Below, in pieces: positions 40,634 to 54,600 of a stretch of DNA of 64,000 bases. The stretch lies in the NCBI GenBank assembly GCA_008638375.1, contig CM018048.1:56514347-56578346 (forward strand), written 5' to 3'. The number at the start of each line of letters is the position of its first letter. Within the stretch, counting starts at the first letter, position 1. The notes under the pieces are model-generated. The model made no database searches. It saw only the letters and a program-made list of their open reading frames with translations, and was not told the origin of the DNA. The position numbers and the translations under genes are program-made. Source of the stretch: Nyssa sinensis (lineage: Eukaryota; Streptophyta; Magnoliopsida; Cornales; Nyssaceae).

Positions 40634-43600
40634 CAGAGGGGGGTTAGAGTGAGAGAAGGAAACTACCGTCCTTCACCATCACCGTCAATTGTACGCTGGC
40701 GACGAACTTAGTGCCTTATGCCGTTAGCATGCGACATGGTTGGTGTTGAAACCCACTCCTCCATTGCCATTGAAATGACCCAACGAGGTTTCTTGATCGC
40801 CCGTCGCCCTATGTCAAAACCCATTGTTGGTTCTCTCTCTAACTACGATGCACAATATCTCTCTCTAGAGATTTTTTAGCAACCAAACGAGTCTCTCTCT
40901 CTCTCTCTCTTGAGGTTTCTCTGCAACAAAAATGTTGAGAGTGGCTACGGGGAGAGAGAGAGAGGAAAGTAGAGAGAGGAAGTGGTTAGCTTAAAAGCTG
41001 TTGACATATTATACAATATTTAATGATAAGGGTAAATCAGTATTTTTACATTTTTTGTCACGGACAAAATTGACAGGGAGATTGTGTTATTTAGAAACCC
41101 TAAGGGTAGTTTCGGCAATTTTCAAAAACTCTTGGGGAGGTAAGTGTAATTATCCCTAACTTAATAGTTAGTGATTTTAGTAATTAATAATTAATAATTT
41201 TATTTTTGTCATTGTGTTGTAATTTTTTATTGTATGATCTTAAACTCAAATTAGATGACATCTAATTAATAATCCATTTACTTTTTTGTTATAATTTTTA
41301 TCATTAGTTTAATTAAGTCGTACTTCACATATTTATAATAATAATCTTTTACTCACAAAATGATGTTTGCTTGGTCATAATTTAAAATTTATACAATTGA
41401 CTATTTTATAATTAATAATTTGTAACTAATATTTTTGTGATGAACTAGTTCTTTTCATTGGTAAAAACGAATAATTCTATTCTTTAACGATTAATATTTT
41501 AATACCTTTATAGTATGTACAATTCCTACATAGTCATGTTAATCGTTTGAATTTTAGGTTAACAAGTCAATTTCGGGTTAGCAGGTTACACATCACTTTC
41601 TGGCCATGGGTCAATTCGGGTCGTGGGACACATATTTAATGAACTTGTTGATTTTGAGTCAAGCGGGTCCATTTGAACACGACACGATTTTGAGTCGTGT
41701 GCGCGTGTCGTGTTAAATATTGCCACCCCTAGTCATGGACCTTCCTCCTTTTTTTCTTTCTGTAACATCTGTCAATTGATTGTCAACTATATTTCAATGA
41801 TAATAACATTGTGAAAGGTATATGCATTCCTTCTAAACCATTTTGCTCCTATTGTACTGCTCTTTATTCCTTGGTGGAAAGCATCTATGCTCAATTACTT
41901 CTTTTACTCGCACTTCCAATCAAATCTCTATAGATAATCTAAAAATTACCTTTTTATATTAGATCTAAATGTTTTGTGCCAAACTTTTCTAGGAACAGCA
42001 CTATACCCGACTAATAGCAAAATTCACATGTGTGAGTATTTCTAGTTTTGATGAATTGTGTGAGAACTTGATATGATATGGGCTTTTTATGTGTTATGTT
42101 TTACATTTGCTTCGTACTGTATATTGGGCTACCTTGTGTTACCAATTATATTTCACTCATTTGTGATTTTGGAATCTGTTCTAGGTTATATTTCTACACT
42201 GAGAAACAATGTCCGTTCACGTGCTTGGGGAGCTGCCATAGGTTGCAGTTATCGTGTTGAGCGGTGTTGCATTGTGAAGGTGATGAATACTTCTAGTGCT
42301 ATATTCTTTCTTTCACATATTATAAATCTTATTAGTTTCATTAGTTGAATTTCTGCTTATCACTTGTGCCTCTTGATTTTTATATAAACATGGTTGTCAC
42401 ATGCTATAATTTTCATGAGCTTCTTTTAATGGTTTTCTTTATTTTAGTCTGTTGTCCGGGCTTTAGACTCTGGAGTGCTAGTTAATGGAATTGTCTAGTT
42501 ATAGCTGACCACGTCTCTTCGAATTATCATTTACTGACACTTCTTGCTCCTTTTGTTTTGTCCTTGTATATCCAGAAAGGAGGCGGGAGCATTGACCTTG
42601 AGCCTTGTCTAACGCATACATCAACTGTGGAGCCTACTCTTGCTCCAGTGGCCGTGGAGCGCACAATGACAACAAGGGCTGCAGCCTCGGTAGTGCCTTA
42701 CTGATGATGTTGAACTCATGTTCTACTTTGGACATACATACATCTGTATTTGTGAATTATGTTATTTTTATTTGTAGATTTCTGCCCTGGTTCTGGTTCT
42801 ATTTTTCCTTTGTTAACTTTTTCATGCTGCTAGTTGGTTCACTTCTTATTTTTTATTAATGATTTCTAAAAGATGCTTATATTCAATTTACAGGTTCTCT
42901 GTTCTTGTGCAGCTCATGTATCTTTTATATTTTACTTCCTACAATATCATTGAGTCTGACAAACCCCCATTGTCTTCATTCTAATTTTAGGAAGATCACT
43001 TTTCCTCTAAAAGATTTAGATATACTATGAGTGCTAAAATTTTTATTCATTCTATAGAAGTTTGATCCATAAATTAAGATATATATTCTCAGTTTATGCT
43101 GTTTTAGTAGTGTGTAAAAAGTTTCAGACAATTTAGCAGCTATTTTTAATATGTTCTCAGTTTATGCTGTTTCAGTAGTGTGTAAAATGTTTCAGACAAT
43201 TTAGCAGCTATTTTTAATTGCTGTATATGCATGGCATTTGGATCCAAAATGGCTTATTTTTCTTGCATTCATGAAGATATTTGATGTTTAAGTATAGCTA
43301 TTTCCTACTTCAAGAATAACATTAAGTTGCGTGAAGCTATAAAATCTATTGCTTCTGATGGAAACACAATGGTTGCCTTTGAAAGGATTCTATGAATTCC
43401 CAAAAGAATTGACAATTCATTCTCTCAGGAAGGGTATCTAGTTTGAAAATGAAATATTGAAATTGCATTTCTCAGGCTGAAAAGCCTATGAACAATTTCT
43501 TAGTGCCTTAGTTATTTGAGGAACTTTTAGAGGAATTAGATGTTAGCTATGGTGGTAGTGGTATAAGCTTTGGGGGATTTATGGTGGTGTTTGTGTTACT

Positions 43601-46600
43601 TGTTAGCAACCGAGGTGACTGAATGTGTAACAAAGAGGAAGAAATTGAAAGAACAAAGGTTGTAATGAAACAAGTGGCGGCAAAAATTAGTGGTTAATGG
43701 TGTGGTGATGTTGGCAGTGGTTGTGCTAATGTTAATGGGGAAAAAAATTCTTGATGGCATTGGTGGTAGTAGTTGTGGAGGCAGTGGTGACTGTGGTACT
43801 GACACTGGCAGTGGTAATGATGGTAAAAATGATGCTGGTGGGAGCTGCAAGGTGCAGACACTGTAATTGCGGTACTTGAGCTGGTGGTGGCAGCAGTAAT
43901 GGTGGTAATTGTCACAGGGTAAAATTCAAGCACCAAATTACTGCTTGTGCGGCCCCAAATCTGCAGTCTGCTGACTTGACCAGCCAACTACGCACCCAGA
44001 GAGGCTGCAGCCCACAATGAGGCTTCCAACACACCAACAGAGTTTACACAACACAATGTAATACAGAAACTAGGGCACACTCAATTAGGAATGAGGGCAC
44101 ACATGCACAACAAAGCCACACACAATGTTTCCAGGGAAAACCCCAACCTTTCACTTCTCATTAAGCATAAGGAAACTACACCAGTTAAGAGTTGCAGACA
44201 AGAATCATAAAAATTCGTCTCCCTCACAATTGTGCTACCACTCAATGTGTTTTGCACCCTAGCATGCACAAAATATATAAGCAGCACACCAGTAACTGCT
44301 CTGGCAGTTGACACCCCCAACTGCCAAAGGGGTTTGCTGGCACAGCAGCATAAGCCACACCTGGCTGTGCAGTTAATAAACTTAACTGCTGGGTTAGTGC
44401 TGGACCAACCAGCTTGTGCAACCTATGCAGTTGTCAACCCCCAACTGCTACGTTAGGTGATGCTGCCACTAACAACATGCCCCAAGGCGTTATTCCCATG
44501 TTCTGCAACTGCTCTATAACTGTCCACACTTGCTGCACATGTTTTCAGCCCCTTGTGTGCCACTAAGGCACATCCCAATAACTGTCACCTTGCTGTCACG
44601 CACTGAATTAGCCACACACCCCACTTTCTGCCCATGTAATTGCCATGTCCATGAGTTAGCCAAAATCGCCATGTAACTACAAAGGAGAGACTTCTACTTG
44701 GTTAGTAGATGCTTCATGTGCAAGGAAGAAGCTGAATCTGTAGATCATCTTCTCATCCACTCTCTTTTAGCTATGGACTGTTGGAACTTGGTTTTTGCTT
44801 TGTTTGGTTGTTCGTGGGTAATGCCTTCTAGTGTGAAGGAGTTGCTTCTTCAGTGGGAAGGATCCCGGGTCAAGGAGGACATTCGGTTTGCATCCAAGAT
44901 CTTCCCAAAAGAGAATCATTTATCTGAAGTTACATGAAGAATGCCACCAACGGTTTGGTAGTAGGTGCTACTAACATTTGCCGTCATGTTCATACTTAAA
45001 CATGGTCTCAAATATATTTTCTGGAAAATTTACTTTTTTTTTCTTATTTTTTGTCTCTATCAGTGCCACACCATGGTTCTGTGAAGAACTGAGAATAATT
45101 TATTTTATTTATACTTGAACTAGATTTTGTTGCTAATTTTGCTTTGGTTTACCAATATAATGTTCTATGTTTTTAATTTTGTGGCTTCTTTCAGTTGCAT
45201 TCAGTTGTCAAAAGTATTGTTTTTCTATAAACAATGTTGAGCTTGAGTGTTGCCTATTGTTCTTTAGATTGCATTACGGCAACAAAGATTTGTGCGTGAA
45301 GTCACAATACAGTACAATCTATGCAATGAGCCTTGGTATGCTCTGAACCTTTTCTCTACTAATTCTTATTCATTGCTTGTTTGGGTATATCTAAAGTCTA
45401 TATGTATTAATCTTATTTTGTGAATGCTAATTAATTTTGTGATTGTACCATTACTCTTCTTTTTCAAGCAAAAGTCAAAAGGCAGAGCATTATCTGCATG
45501 ATAATATATCTGGCTCCAAAATGCAAATATATCACAAGTTCAAAGAAACATCATGTGTGAATCTAGTTGTGCCACGCCTGACGGCCCTGACCTTTAGATC
45601 TTCATATATGTTGACTTCCTAATGTGCCTATTTCTAATGAAACAGACCCCAGCAAATTTTGGTGACAATGAATGATGCTATGCAAGGATCAAAATATCGT
45701 TTCGATGTATAGTTTTGGTTTGTCCGGAAACGGAAATGTTTCGGAAACATAATGGAAACAGAAAAAAAAATTGGAAACATGTGAAAACATAACTTAAAAT
45801 TTATTTATTTATACAAATAAGCCTATTTATTGAATATTTGTGCATGTTTAAGGTATATACATCATATTCATGATAAATGACACTAATTCATGATTAAAGA
45901 CGTAATAAATATATACTATGTAATATACACGAATTAGATAATTTGACACAAGTTACATATAAAATAAAAAGTAAAACAAATAGCAATTTAAACCTATTAT
46001 AATTAGTAACTTAGTATTGAAATAGTTGTTTCTCTACACTTTATTTTCCCTACTACTTTTCTATTATTTTAGAAAAAATAATAAAAATATCTTCTTGTAA
46101 TTTTGAGTCTTAATCCTTGAAAAATAAATGGATATTATTTTTTACTAACTTCTAGAATTATTGTTGATACAAAAGAAATCTTTCATCTGATTCGGTATGT
46201 TTCCACTAGTTTCGGTATGTTTCTACTAAAACAATTTTGTTTTCATGGAAACATGTGAATTTCGATATTCCACTAGTGTTTCGTTTCGGTTTTCTGAGAA
46301 ACGGAAACGTTTCGGCCGTTTTGATGGAAAAGAAACGAAATTTTGATCCTTGATGCTATGATACAGAACTTTAAAGCTATTTATAGAATGCATATAAATC
46401 ATTGCTTGGGAAGATATCTTGGATACTCTCTATGAGTTGATCTGCTTGTTTAGGAAGGGCTCAATTTTAAGGAACTTTAAAGAGTCTGGTTTCACTTCTT
46501 TTTGCAATTAATCTAGAACCTTAAAATTCTTAGTAGTGTTGTTGCTTAAATAATATTTAACATTCATAGTTTTTTTTTTTTTTTTGGGAAAAAAAGGAAA

Positions 46601-48592
46601 AGGGGGGAGAGAAGGGGGGGGGGGGGTCTAGGGGATCCTTTGGCAAAATAATATTTGTTGAGAGCTTGATATATATTGTTGGCTCATTCTCTAACAGTTT
46701 AAGCCTTTGGAGCAATTCTTATCAAAGCCTTGGTTTGAAGAGGTTTTGGGTTCAAGTCTTTCAATTTGCATTTATGCTTTGTTTAGATTTGCATTCTATT
46801 ATATTCTACTTTGCATTTGCATTTGTCTATGATTTCTTTGCCTCTTCACGTGCGAGTCCGGGGTGGCACATGAGGGAGAGTGTTGAGAGCTTGATATACA
46901 TTATTGGCCATTCTCTAACAGCTTAAGCTTTTAGAGCAATTGGTTGTCTAACAATACTAACTTGGAGTATCCTATTTTCTAAAACGGCAAGCTATTATGT
47001 CTGTTAGATTCTCGTAGGATTCTTTTTGATTACTCAAAGTATAATTAATAAGCATAGAACAATGGTGTACCCATGTCCACATATAGTATACAAAAGTTGT
47101 ACAAACTTTAACGGTAGATCATCCAAAAACTCTGTGAAAGTATCTATGGACAAAAACGGACCTTCCCTTAATCCAAAAGAATAAGGGGCTCAAAATGGAT
47201 TTCTCTATAGCAGTGCATTTTTTAGGAAGGATAGGATAAACTTGGTGGATTCCTCTAGATGCACGGTTAGACCTAGAAGGGTGGGTGAATAGGTCTACCT
47301 GGCAATTTTGAAATTAACCTTGCTCAATTTAAAATTTCTTTGGATTTGAATTAAATTCCACTTTGATTATGTGCCAGTTAGGGTTACAATGTGTAACTGC
47401 ATTACGTGAAATATAAAAAATATGAAAAAGGTAGTAAAATCTTGCACACAGATTTTTGTTGACGAAGAAACCGTCACAGATCAATCATATCTGTGTCCGA
47501 AAACCCCGAGGCGTTGACCCAAATCCTTCGATTCCATTAGAAGAATATCGAAAGATACAAACACAATATCTAAAAAACAAATGCTAATGCCTCAAGTATG
47601 TTCATTGTTTTGATGCATTTCTCAAACTTGTATCCACAAGCTTTCTTCCGTGTACACACCGTCTCGAATCCACGAACGGTACGCAAGCACAACAATGAAT
47701 GCCCATACAACCTCGAACTCCTCTGATTGCATTGATCCGGAAATCCATCAGATTGTATTTAACCGACAATCAGGATGAAATTTGAAATGGGTTCTTGTAT
47801 TCTAAGGCATGTGATTGATCATGATGAACATGCAAACCTTTTGGAAAGAAATGAAAATCCTAATGCAGAGCAGCCAAAAGGTCTGCGAGCTAAAGCAAAC
47901 ACTCTTTGGAGTCCGCTCAAGCGAGTGAGCTAATCACTGGACTCGAGCGAGCTCCAGTAGCCTGCCTGACAATAAAAAGCACAAGTTAAGTTTAAAACAA
48001 TTTTTCAACTTAAACAAAATGCATAAAAAGTTGTGATTTTCAACAAAGTTCAAAATCAAAGACATACACCCATAATAAAATATCAAGACACAATATGAAT
48101 GAAGGTGTGTGTGTGCAGGCCCACCTTAGAATACTAGTCCTTTACCTTTTGGGATACATTGATGATCCAGGGTAGTCAGAGATGACCCAGTTGAATTTGC
48201 TACTAAAATGAATTGGACTTGAGACCCTCTAACTAGTCTAAGGAACTGGATACAACACAAGATGTTTTGTCAATATAGATATGCCAATACAAAGATAGAC
48301 CACTAGACCTAACAGTATCTCTGTGTTTATGTCTATGTGCACGCATGTTTGGAGTGTCTATTTTCTCAAATCTTTTTGATCAATCGTTTATCATTTTGAA
48401 TGTTTTTAGACAAAAGCTGACATAGATGCTATGGATCAAATTCTTTTTTGTAATTTCATTCACATCTTAGATATATGCTTCTTCCATAAAGGAGCCAAGT
48501 GAAACCAAAGTTTAATGTTCTGTTGAATACAGAACATGCATCCTTCTCCTAGCGCGTCTGATCTTTTCTTCCATTTTGTGCATTCATAATTT

Positions 48593-48638
<46 letters not shown>

Positions 48639-51600
48639 GTGTCTGTGTGCGTGCACATGCTCGTGCATGTTTGCGAAATTGCTCCCCCCCCCCCCCCCGG
48701 GCCAATTTTTTTTTGATAATTCTTGATTACAGAACATGCGCCCTTTCTTGAGTATTTCCACTCTTTTCGTCATTTTGTGCATGAATATGATAAATTTTCA
48801 TTGTACCTCTGCAAATACCTAGAGGAACAATTGGCTGAGGATGTAAGTTGGAAGATTATACCAACAGACCTTAGGACTTTGATGTTCCCTCACCCTTGTA
48901 AAAGATACTGGGGCCACCACAATTTCATATTGGAGCAGCTGATACACACTAAAAAACCATGAATTTCCATGCCTATTAACATTTTTCATTCTGCATCTTA
49001 ACTTTGACCAGCTTTTTACACGGCAAAATCTTTATATGAAAGGATGTATTTATTTAAGCCTCCATGCATAAAGATTTATTTATTTAAGCCTCCATGCGAT
49101 GATACATAACAATGTTGGGGTTTTCTTTCTGTTTCCATTATTCAATTTCTATTCTTGTATATTGTATTCCAGGATCAAATACAGTATAAGTATTGTTGCT
49201 GACAAGGGTTTGAAGAAACCTCTTTACACATCTGCACGCTTGAAGAAGGGAGAAGTTCTTTATTTGGAAACCCACTCACGCAGGTATTCACTAGACTGGC
49301 ACGAGTGTCTACCCATGATCGGTGCTGTTCAGTATTTCATAGTCATTATTCTTGAAACTACTGGTTTGAAAAATGAAGCTCTGAAAAAATCTTATTATCA
49401 TATTATGTTCCATTTGTGATGATAAAGCAATTTAGAGCCTACACCTTTCAACTTCAAAAGGATTGCTTCTAATAAAGATTGAAGAAGATGCTACTGATCA
49501 GAAAGAAGAAAAAAAAGATTGAAGAAGCTGTAGTTTCTTCTCAACCTTTGCCCAGAAAATATTACTAACAATAACGATTACTACTATTACAAAGTTGTAA
49601 TCTGTATTTTGTTTATACACATGAAGTTGCATTCAGCTCATTACTTTCTCTTGTCAGCAAGAGATTGCTTTTTCTTGGTTTTGTTTTTATATCACTCAAT
49701 GTCCCAATGTTAGTCTGATAAGTTCCCTGTCCTCTTATCATCCTTAAATATGCAATTTTGTATAAGAATCATTAGCAGATATGTTTTAGTGGCACTGGCT
49801 CCACGCCACTTTTTGCTACGTTGGCTCCATAAATTCAAATGATGGAGCAGACATCAAAGTTGGAATGGAGACAGGGTTGCCCTCTATACTTTGTTAAGAA
49901 ATTGTAATTACTTTGATTGTCCTGAAGCTGATTCTGACCTGGACTCCATTTTTATATATTTGAAGTTGAACTACTGGGTTTGTAAATGTAGGTGTCAACA
50001 CCTATGCCATTTTCTTGTGTCCCTCTGAATTTTAATGTTATCTGAAGGTATGAGCTCTGCTTTACTGGAGAGAAGATGGTCAAGGCTACAACAGTATCTC
50101 AGGCACCTGAAACGGAGATGGAGAAATCTCTAACTCACAACTTGCATTCTACAAATGGTGAAAGGAGTGCAATGGATGGTGATAGCGTTACGATTGATGT
50201 ATTTCGATGGTCTCGTTGTAAGAAACCCCTTCCCCAGAAAGTCATGCGTTCAATTGGGATCCCACTGCCCCTTGAACATTTGGAGGTTTGTCATCTGTCC
50301 TTTCATTGTGAAAACTTTCTGCACAACATAGAGAATTACTCTAAACATTGTTTCCTGGCACTCCCCACAGTAACCCCCACCCCACCCCACCCCACCCCGC
50401 CCACCCGCTCACCTGCCCGCCCCCTGACAAAACAAAAAATTAAAAAAGTAAAAATCTCAGATGAAAGATAATAATGCCAAACAAACAGTTGAACACTCCA
50501 AATTCTCCTCATTCGAAAAATCTTTTTCTCCCTCTTTTTTTTTTTTAATTAATTTGCATGTAGTGGAAGTGGTTTAACCTCAGTTTCTAGGCAAGAAATA
50601 TAGATGAAAGCTCCCTCTTGCTACCATTGTTTTGGCTCCCATCCAGGGTTTAACGGATCTATGAGAATTGGTGTCATCAGTTGATGCTCTTTGCCATTTA
50701 TACCAATACATTCATATGTGCAATTCTTTGTGTGTGTCTTTTGGTAATGATATGTTAAATCATTTGCAGTAGTTACACGTTCTTGGTCAATCCAAGATGT
50801 GAACGTTCCAATTTTTTGGTCCTGCCTCCAGCCAATTGTTGGACATTATATATAGGAGTTTGTCGGTCTTGATCTTTTAACCACACAAAAAGAATGTAGC
50901 TTTGTGGGATGATTATATTTTTGAAGTGATTGTTAGGTGATGTTATTTAGAATCATATTAACTAGAAAACTCAACTCCCTCTGTCCAAAATAAATGTATT
51001 GCTTTCTATTTTGTGTGTCCCAAAAATATGTTCACTATCAAAATGTCAAAGCAATATTTTTGTATTTCCACATACCAAGACTTCTATGAAAAAAAATAAC
51101 AGACGTTCACAAGTTAATGTACAGTTTGTGTATTTTTATAATATTGATTTTCATTATTCATCTCCTGGTTAATAATGAATTTAAAATATTGATTTTTGTG
51201 CTCTCTTAAACCCCAGTTCTTAGGAGCTTATGGACATCCTGTTGGAATTTTACATCAGCAAATAAATGGACTCTTTCGTTGTGCCATATAGATGGATTTC
51301 AATCCTTGTCTTGTTTCTCATCAGTACCAATCCATCTCGGCTATGGTGGGATTTGGAATGGCAAGGGCCATTTTGATTTGAGAATATGTGGTTGAAGATG
51401 GAAGTTTTTTTTTTACTTGGTAAAAGGTTGGTGGCAAGGCTGTAATATTTTTAGTAGTGTCATTAGAAGTTGCCACAAGGGGGTGAAACCTATTACGTAA
51501 GATATTTTTTTTGATAAGTAAGACTTGTATATCATATAAATGAGCCCAAGAAGGGCTACAAGGGCAAAAACCCCAAAAGATTACATATGGCTAAAAGAAC

Positions 51601-54600
51601 CTAAAAAATCTACAAAAGAAGTGACATTTACAGGAAAAGCCTCATTGGCCCAAAAAAAAAGTAAACGCAAAAAGGCATCCTTAAAGAAAGGAATAGAAAG
51701 CTCCCTGATCTTCAAAGACCCTATTGTTCCTTTCAGTCCAAATGCACCACAAAAGACAAATGGGGGCCAGATTCCAAATCCTTTTAAACTCAAAGGGCAG
51801 CCTGCACCCTTCCCAAGCCAGCAAAAGGTCTTTGACTGAGCCCGGCATGACCCAAGAAAGGCCAAACAAATCTAAGACAAGGTTCCAGCAACTCCAAGAA
51901 TCATGACAGTGGATGAGCACGTGATCCACACTCTCCTCACTATTCTTGCAAAAGTAGCATCTGCTCACCAAAAGAAATCCCCTTCTCTTTAGGTTCTCCG
52001 TGGTTAAGATGGCCTTCCAAGAGGCTTCCCAAGCAAAAAAGGAAGCTTTTGGGGGGGCTTTTGAGTGCCAAGTTATCTTCCAAGGGAAAGGCAAATTGTC
52101 CGGGTTGAACATGCTCTTGTAAAACGATCTGACTGAAAAGGACTTCTTATCCGGCCTCGAAATTCTCCTATCCTCCCTATCCTCCTTGACCCTAACATTG
52201 TTGAGGAGACAAAGGAAAGAGCCCACCTCTTCAAGCTCCCAATCAAAAAGATCTCTCTTGAAACGGGGGGTCCATATGATCTCATTCCCTACTCTTTCTA
52301 TGCTCTTAGTCACCCGGGCCTCCTTGTTGAAAGCTAGATTGTAAAGCATAGGAAATTTCACCCTTAGAGACTCGACATCAGCCCAGACATCATCCCAGAC
52401 CTTTACACGCTCGCTGTTCCCAACAACAAAGGTGCATCTATCCTTAAAGATCCGCCAGGTACCTCTGATGCTGCCCCAAAGCCCACAACCCCTCGGGCCT
52501 CTAGTGTTGCCCGAGCACCAACCCCCATCCTCACACCCAAACTTGGAAACAATGATCTCTTTCCAAAGCTCTCTATCACATTCCCCAAATTTTCATAACC
52601 ATTTTCCAAGAAGGGCTGTGTTAAAAAGACACAAGTCCTTCACCCCTAACCCCCCAACAGTCTCTGGCTTTTTAATTTTATCCCAAGCAACTAAATGAAT
52701 CTTCCTACAGTCGTCGTTGTGGCCCCAAAGGCAATCCCTCTGAATCTTCTCTAGTCTTCTGCTGACTGTCTTAGGCATAGAGAAGAGGGACATAAAGTAG
52801 GTAGGGAGATTGGACAGGGTACTCTTTAGAAGAGTGAGCCTACCTTCCTTGGAGAGGAGCTGACCTTTCCAACCTGAAAGCTTACTAAAGAACCTTTCAA
52901 CCACGGGATCCCAAACCCCTACAGATCTCGTGGAAGCGCCCAACGGAAGACCCAAATAAACCAAAGGAAGGCAGTCCACTCTGTAGCCCAAAGAACTAGC
53001 TAAGACGTCCATCTCCTGGATCTGGCCTATCGGGGTGATGCTACTCTTGGCAAGATTAATCCTCAGCCCTGACACTACTTCAAAACACATAAGAACACAT
53101 CTGATAAAGCGAAGCTGGCGCACCGAAGGGTCACAAAAAATGATGGCATCATCAGCAAATAACAAATGGGAAATAGTGACCCCTCCTGCCCCTCTGCCCC
53201 CCACATGAAAGCCTTTGATAAGACCCACATCCACCGCCCGACTCATGAAATAACTCAGGGCCTCCATAGCTATCACAAAAAGGAAAGGGGAAAGAGGATC
53301 CCCTTGTCTCAAGCCTCGGGAGGAACAAAAAAAACTTGTCGGAGAGCCGTTAACAAGGACCGAAAAGGAGACTGTGGAAATACACGCCTGAATCCATTGC
53401 TGCCATTTACCCCCAAAACCCATCTTGTCCAACATTCTCAACAGAAAATCCCAACTAACATGGTCAAAAGCCTTCTCCATATCCAACTTGCCCACGAGAC
53501 CATTCCTTTTTTGCTTCATCCTGGAATCAATGCACTCATTTGCGATAAGGGCCGCGTCTAGAATTTGCCGGCCTTCCACAAAAGCGTTTTGGGATGGAGA
53601 GATAATGCTACCCATGATCCTTTTCAGTCTTAAGGAAAGAACCTTAGCAATCAACTTGTAGACGCTACTAACAAGACTTATCGGGCGAAAGTCCTTTATG
53701 TTATCGGCTCCATTCTTCTTAGGAATGAGGGCAATAAAAGAAGCGTTGAGGCTACGCTCAAAGCCCCCCTCCCTATGAAGACTCCCAAAAACCGCCATCA
53801 CATCCAATTTCAACACATCCCAACATTTTTTGAAAAAGGCCATAGTGAAACCATCGGGACCTGGGGCTTTATCCCCATTGCACGCCGCTAGAACTTTCTC
53901 CACTTCCTCTTCCGAGAAGGGGGCCTCCAAATTGGAAGCATCCTCAACGTTCAACCTTTTCAAAAGCATATCATCCACCCGCGGTCTCCAACTACACGGC
54001 TCTGTGTAAAGATTAGAGAAGAAGTCAACGATGCCCTTTCTGATAGGCTCCTCCTCATAGAGTACTTGATCATTAATAGCAATAGAAGAGATTCTATTCT
54101 TCCTGTAGTGGGCAGAGGCCATTCTATGGAAGAATTTTGTATTGCGATCTCCTTCTTTAAGCCATATGGCACGAGACTTCTGTCTCCTAGAAACTTCCTC
54201 CATCTTGAGAATCTGCTCAATTTGACCCTTTAGGCCATCTCTCTCTCCCCTCCTATCCGCATTAAGAGGGGTCCGCTAGTCTTCCTCATCCAACTCCATC
54301 AGATTATTCAACAAGGACTTCTTCCTAACCTGAATTGAGCCAAAAACTTCACAATTCCACTTTCTAAGGTCATCCTTGAGGAATTTCAGCTTTCTAGCAA
54401 TACAAAAGCTTGGGGTTCCTGACACAACATAAGAAGCCCACCAATGTCTCACCAAATCCACAAAGCCTTTGTGATCAAGTCACATGTTCTCAAATCTAAA
54501 GGGGCTTCTTCCTGCGCTAAAACCCCCACAATAAAGCATGACCGGATGATGGTCGGAACAAGGCCTTGGTAAGCACTTTTGGGAGATACCCGGGAAGTAG

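Larger units (their letters stand above)
38517..41156. mobile_element. Non-autonomous Mutator-like element with long TIRs
   Basis: Ends are GGGATAATTACACTTACC and its inverse GGTAAGTGTAATTATCCC; similarity continues inwards for roughly 80 bp or more. The 9-bp duplication TAACTTAAT is perfect (38508-38516 and 41157-41165). The interior has a C-run at about 38993-39004, degenerate TCTCTAAAAT repeats at 39420-39600, GT/TA/GA microsatellites at 40570-40630 and a possible captured segment at about 40650-40990. No transposase ORF. Confidence 0.88.
37127..41731. mobile_element. Non-autonomous hAT element carrying a nested Mutator-like element
   Basis: Inverted ends are TAGGGGTGGCAAT and ATTGCCACCCCTA, flanked by the 8-bp repeats GTCATGGT (37119-37126) and GTCATGGA (41732-41739). 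Subterminal CACGACACG motifs are repeated at both ends. No transposase was seen. Net length without the nested element is about 1.96 kb. Confidence 0.85.
36879..42184 (+). other. HDC1 coding intron 5 (5.3 kb)
   Basis: Most of it (37127-41731) is a hAT element with nested elements. Without that insertion the intron would be about 0.7 kb. Confidence 0.85.
42690..45267 (+). other. HDC1 coding intron 7 (2.6 kb)
   Basis: Contains a 68-bp tandem duplication, a degenerate GGT/GTG-rich stretch at about 43550-43910, unclassified repeat-like DNA at 43920-44640, and a sense LINE fragment at 44640-44940. Ends in TTCTTTAG. Confidence 0.8.
45336..49172 (+). other. HDC1 coding intron 8 (3.8 kb)
   Basis: Contains a hAT-like MITE, a TRIM, a CT microsatellite with C-run, and about 1.6 kb (46960-48530) of repeat-like DNA without recognisable coding. 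Confidence 0.8.

Noticed and set aside
43596..43987. Histidine- and tyrosine-rich minus-strand frames
   Set aside because: They arise from a degenerate GGT/GTG tract in an intron; composition alone explains them.
43920..44640. Possible LTR
   Set aside because: CA-rich non-coding DNA with a TATATAAG-like motif, but no TG...CA borders, primer site or second copy could be established.
50286..50471. Open extension of HDC1 exon 10
   Set aside because: The frame continues for 62 codons but becomes C-rich low-complexity sequence. The conserved C-terminus is found in frame at 60933, so 50286 is taken as the intron start.
50970..51010. Stowaway-like terminus CTCCCTCTGTCC
   Set aside because: No partner end or TA duplication was found; mentioned only in the intron entry.
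52403..53661. Plus-strand open frames over the LINE
   Set aside because: Antisense shadows of the LINE reverse transcriptase, although they lie in HDC1 sense.
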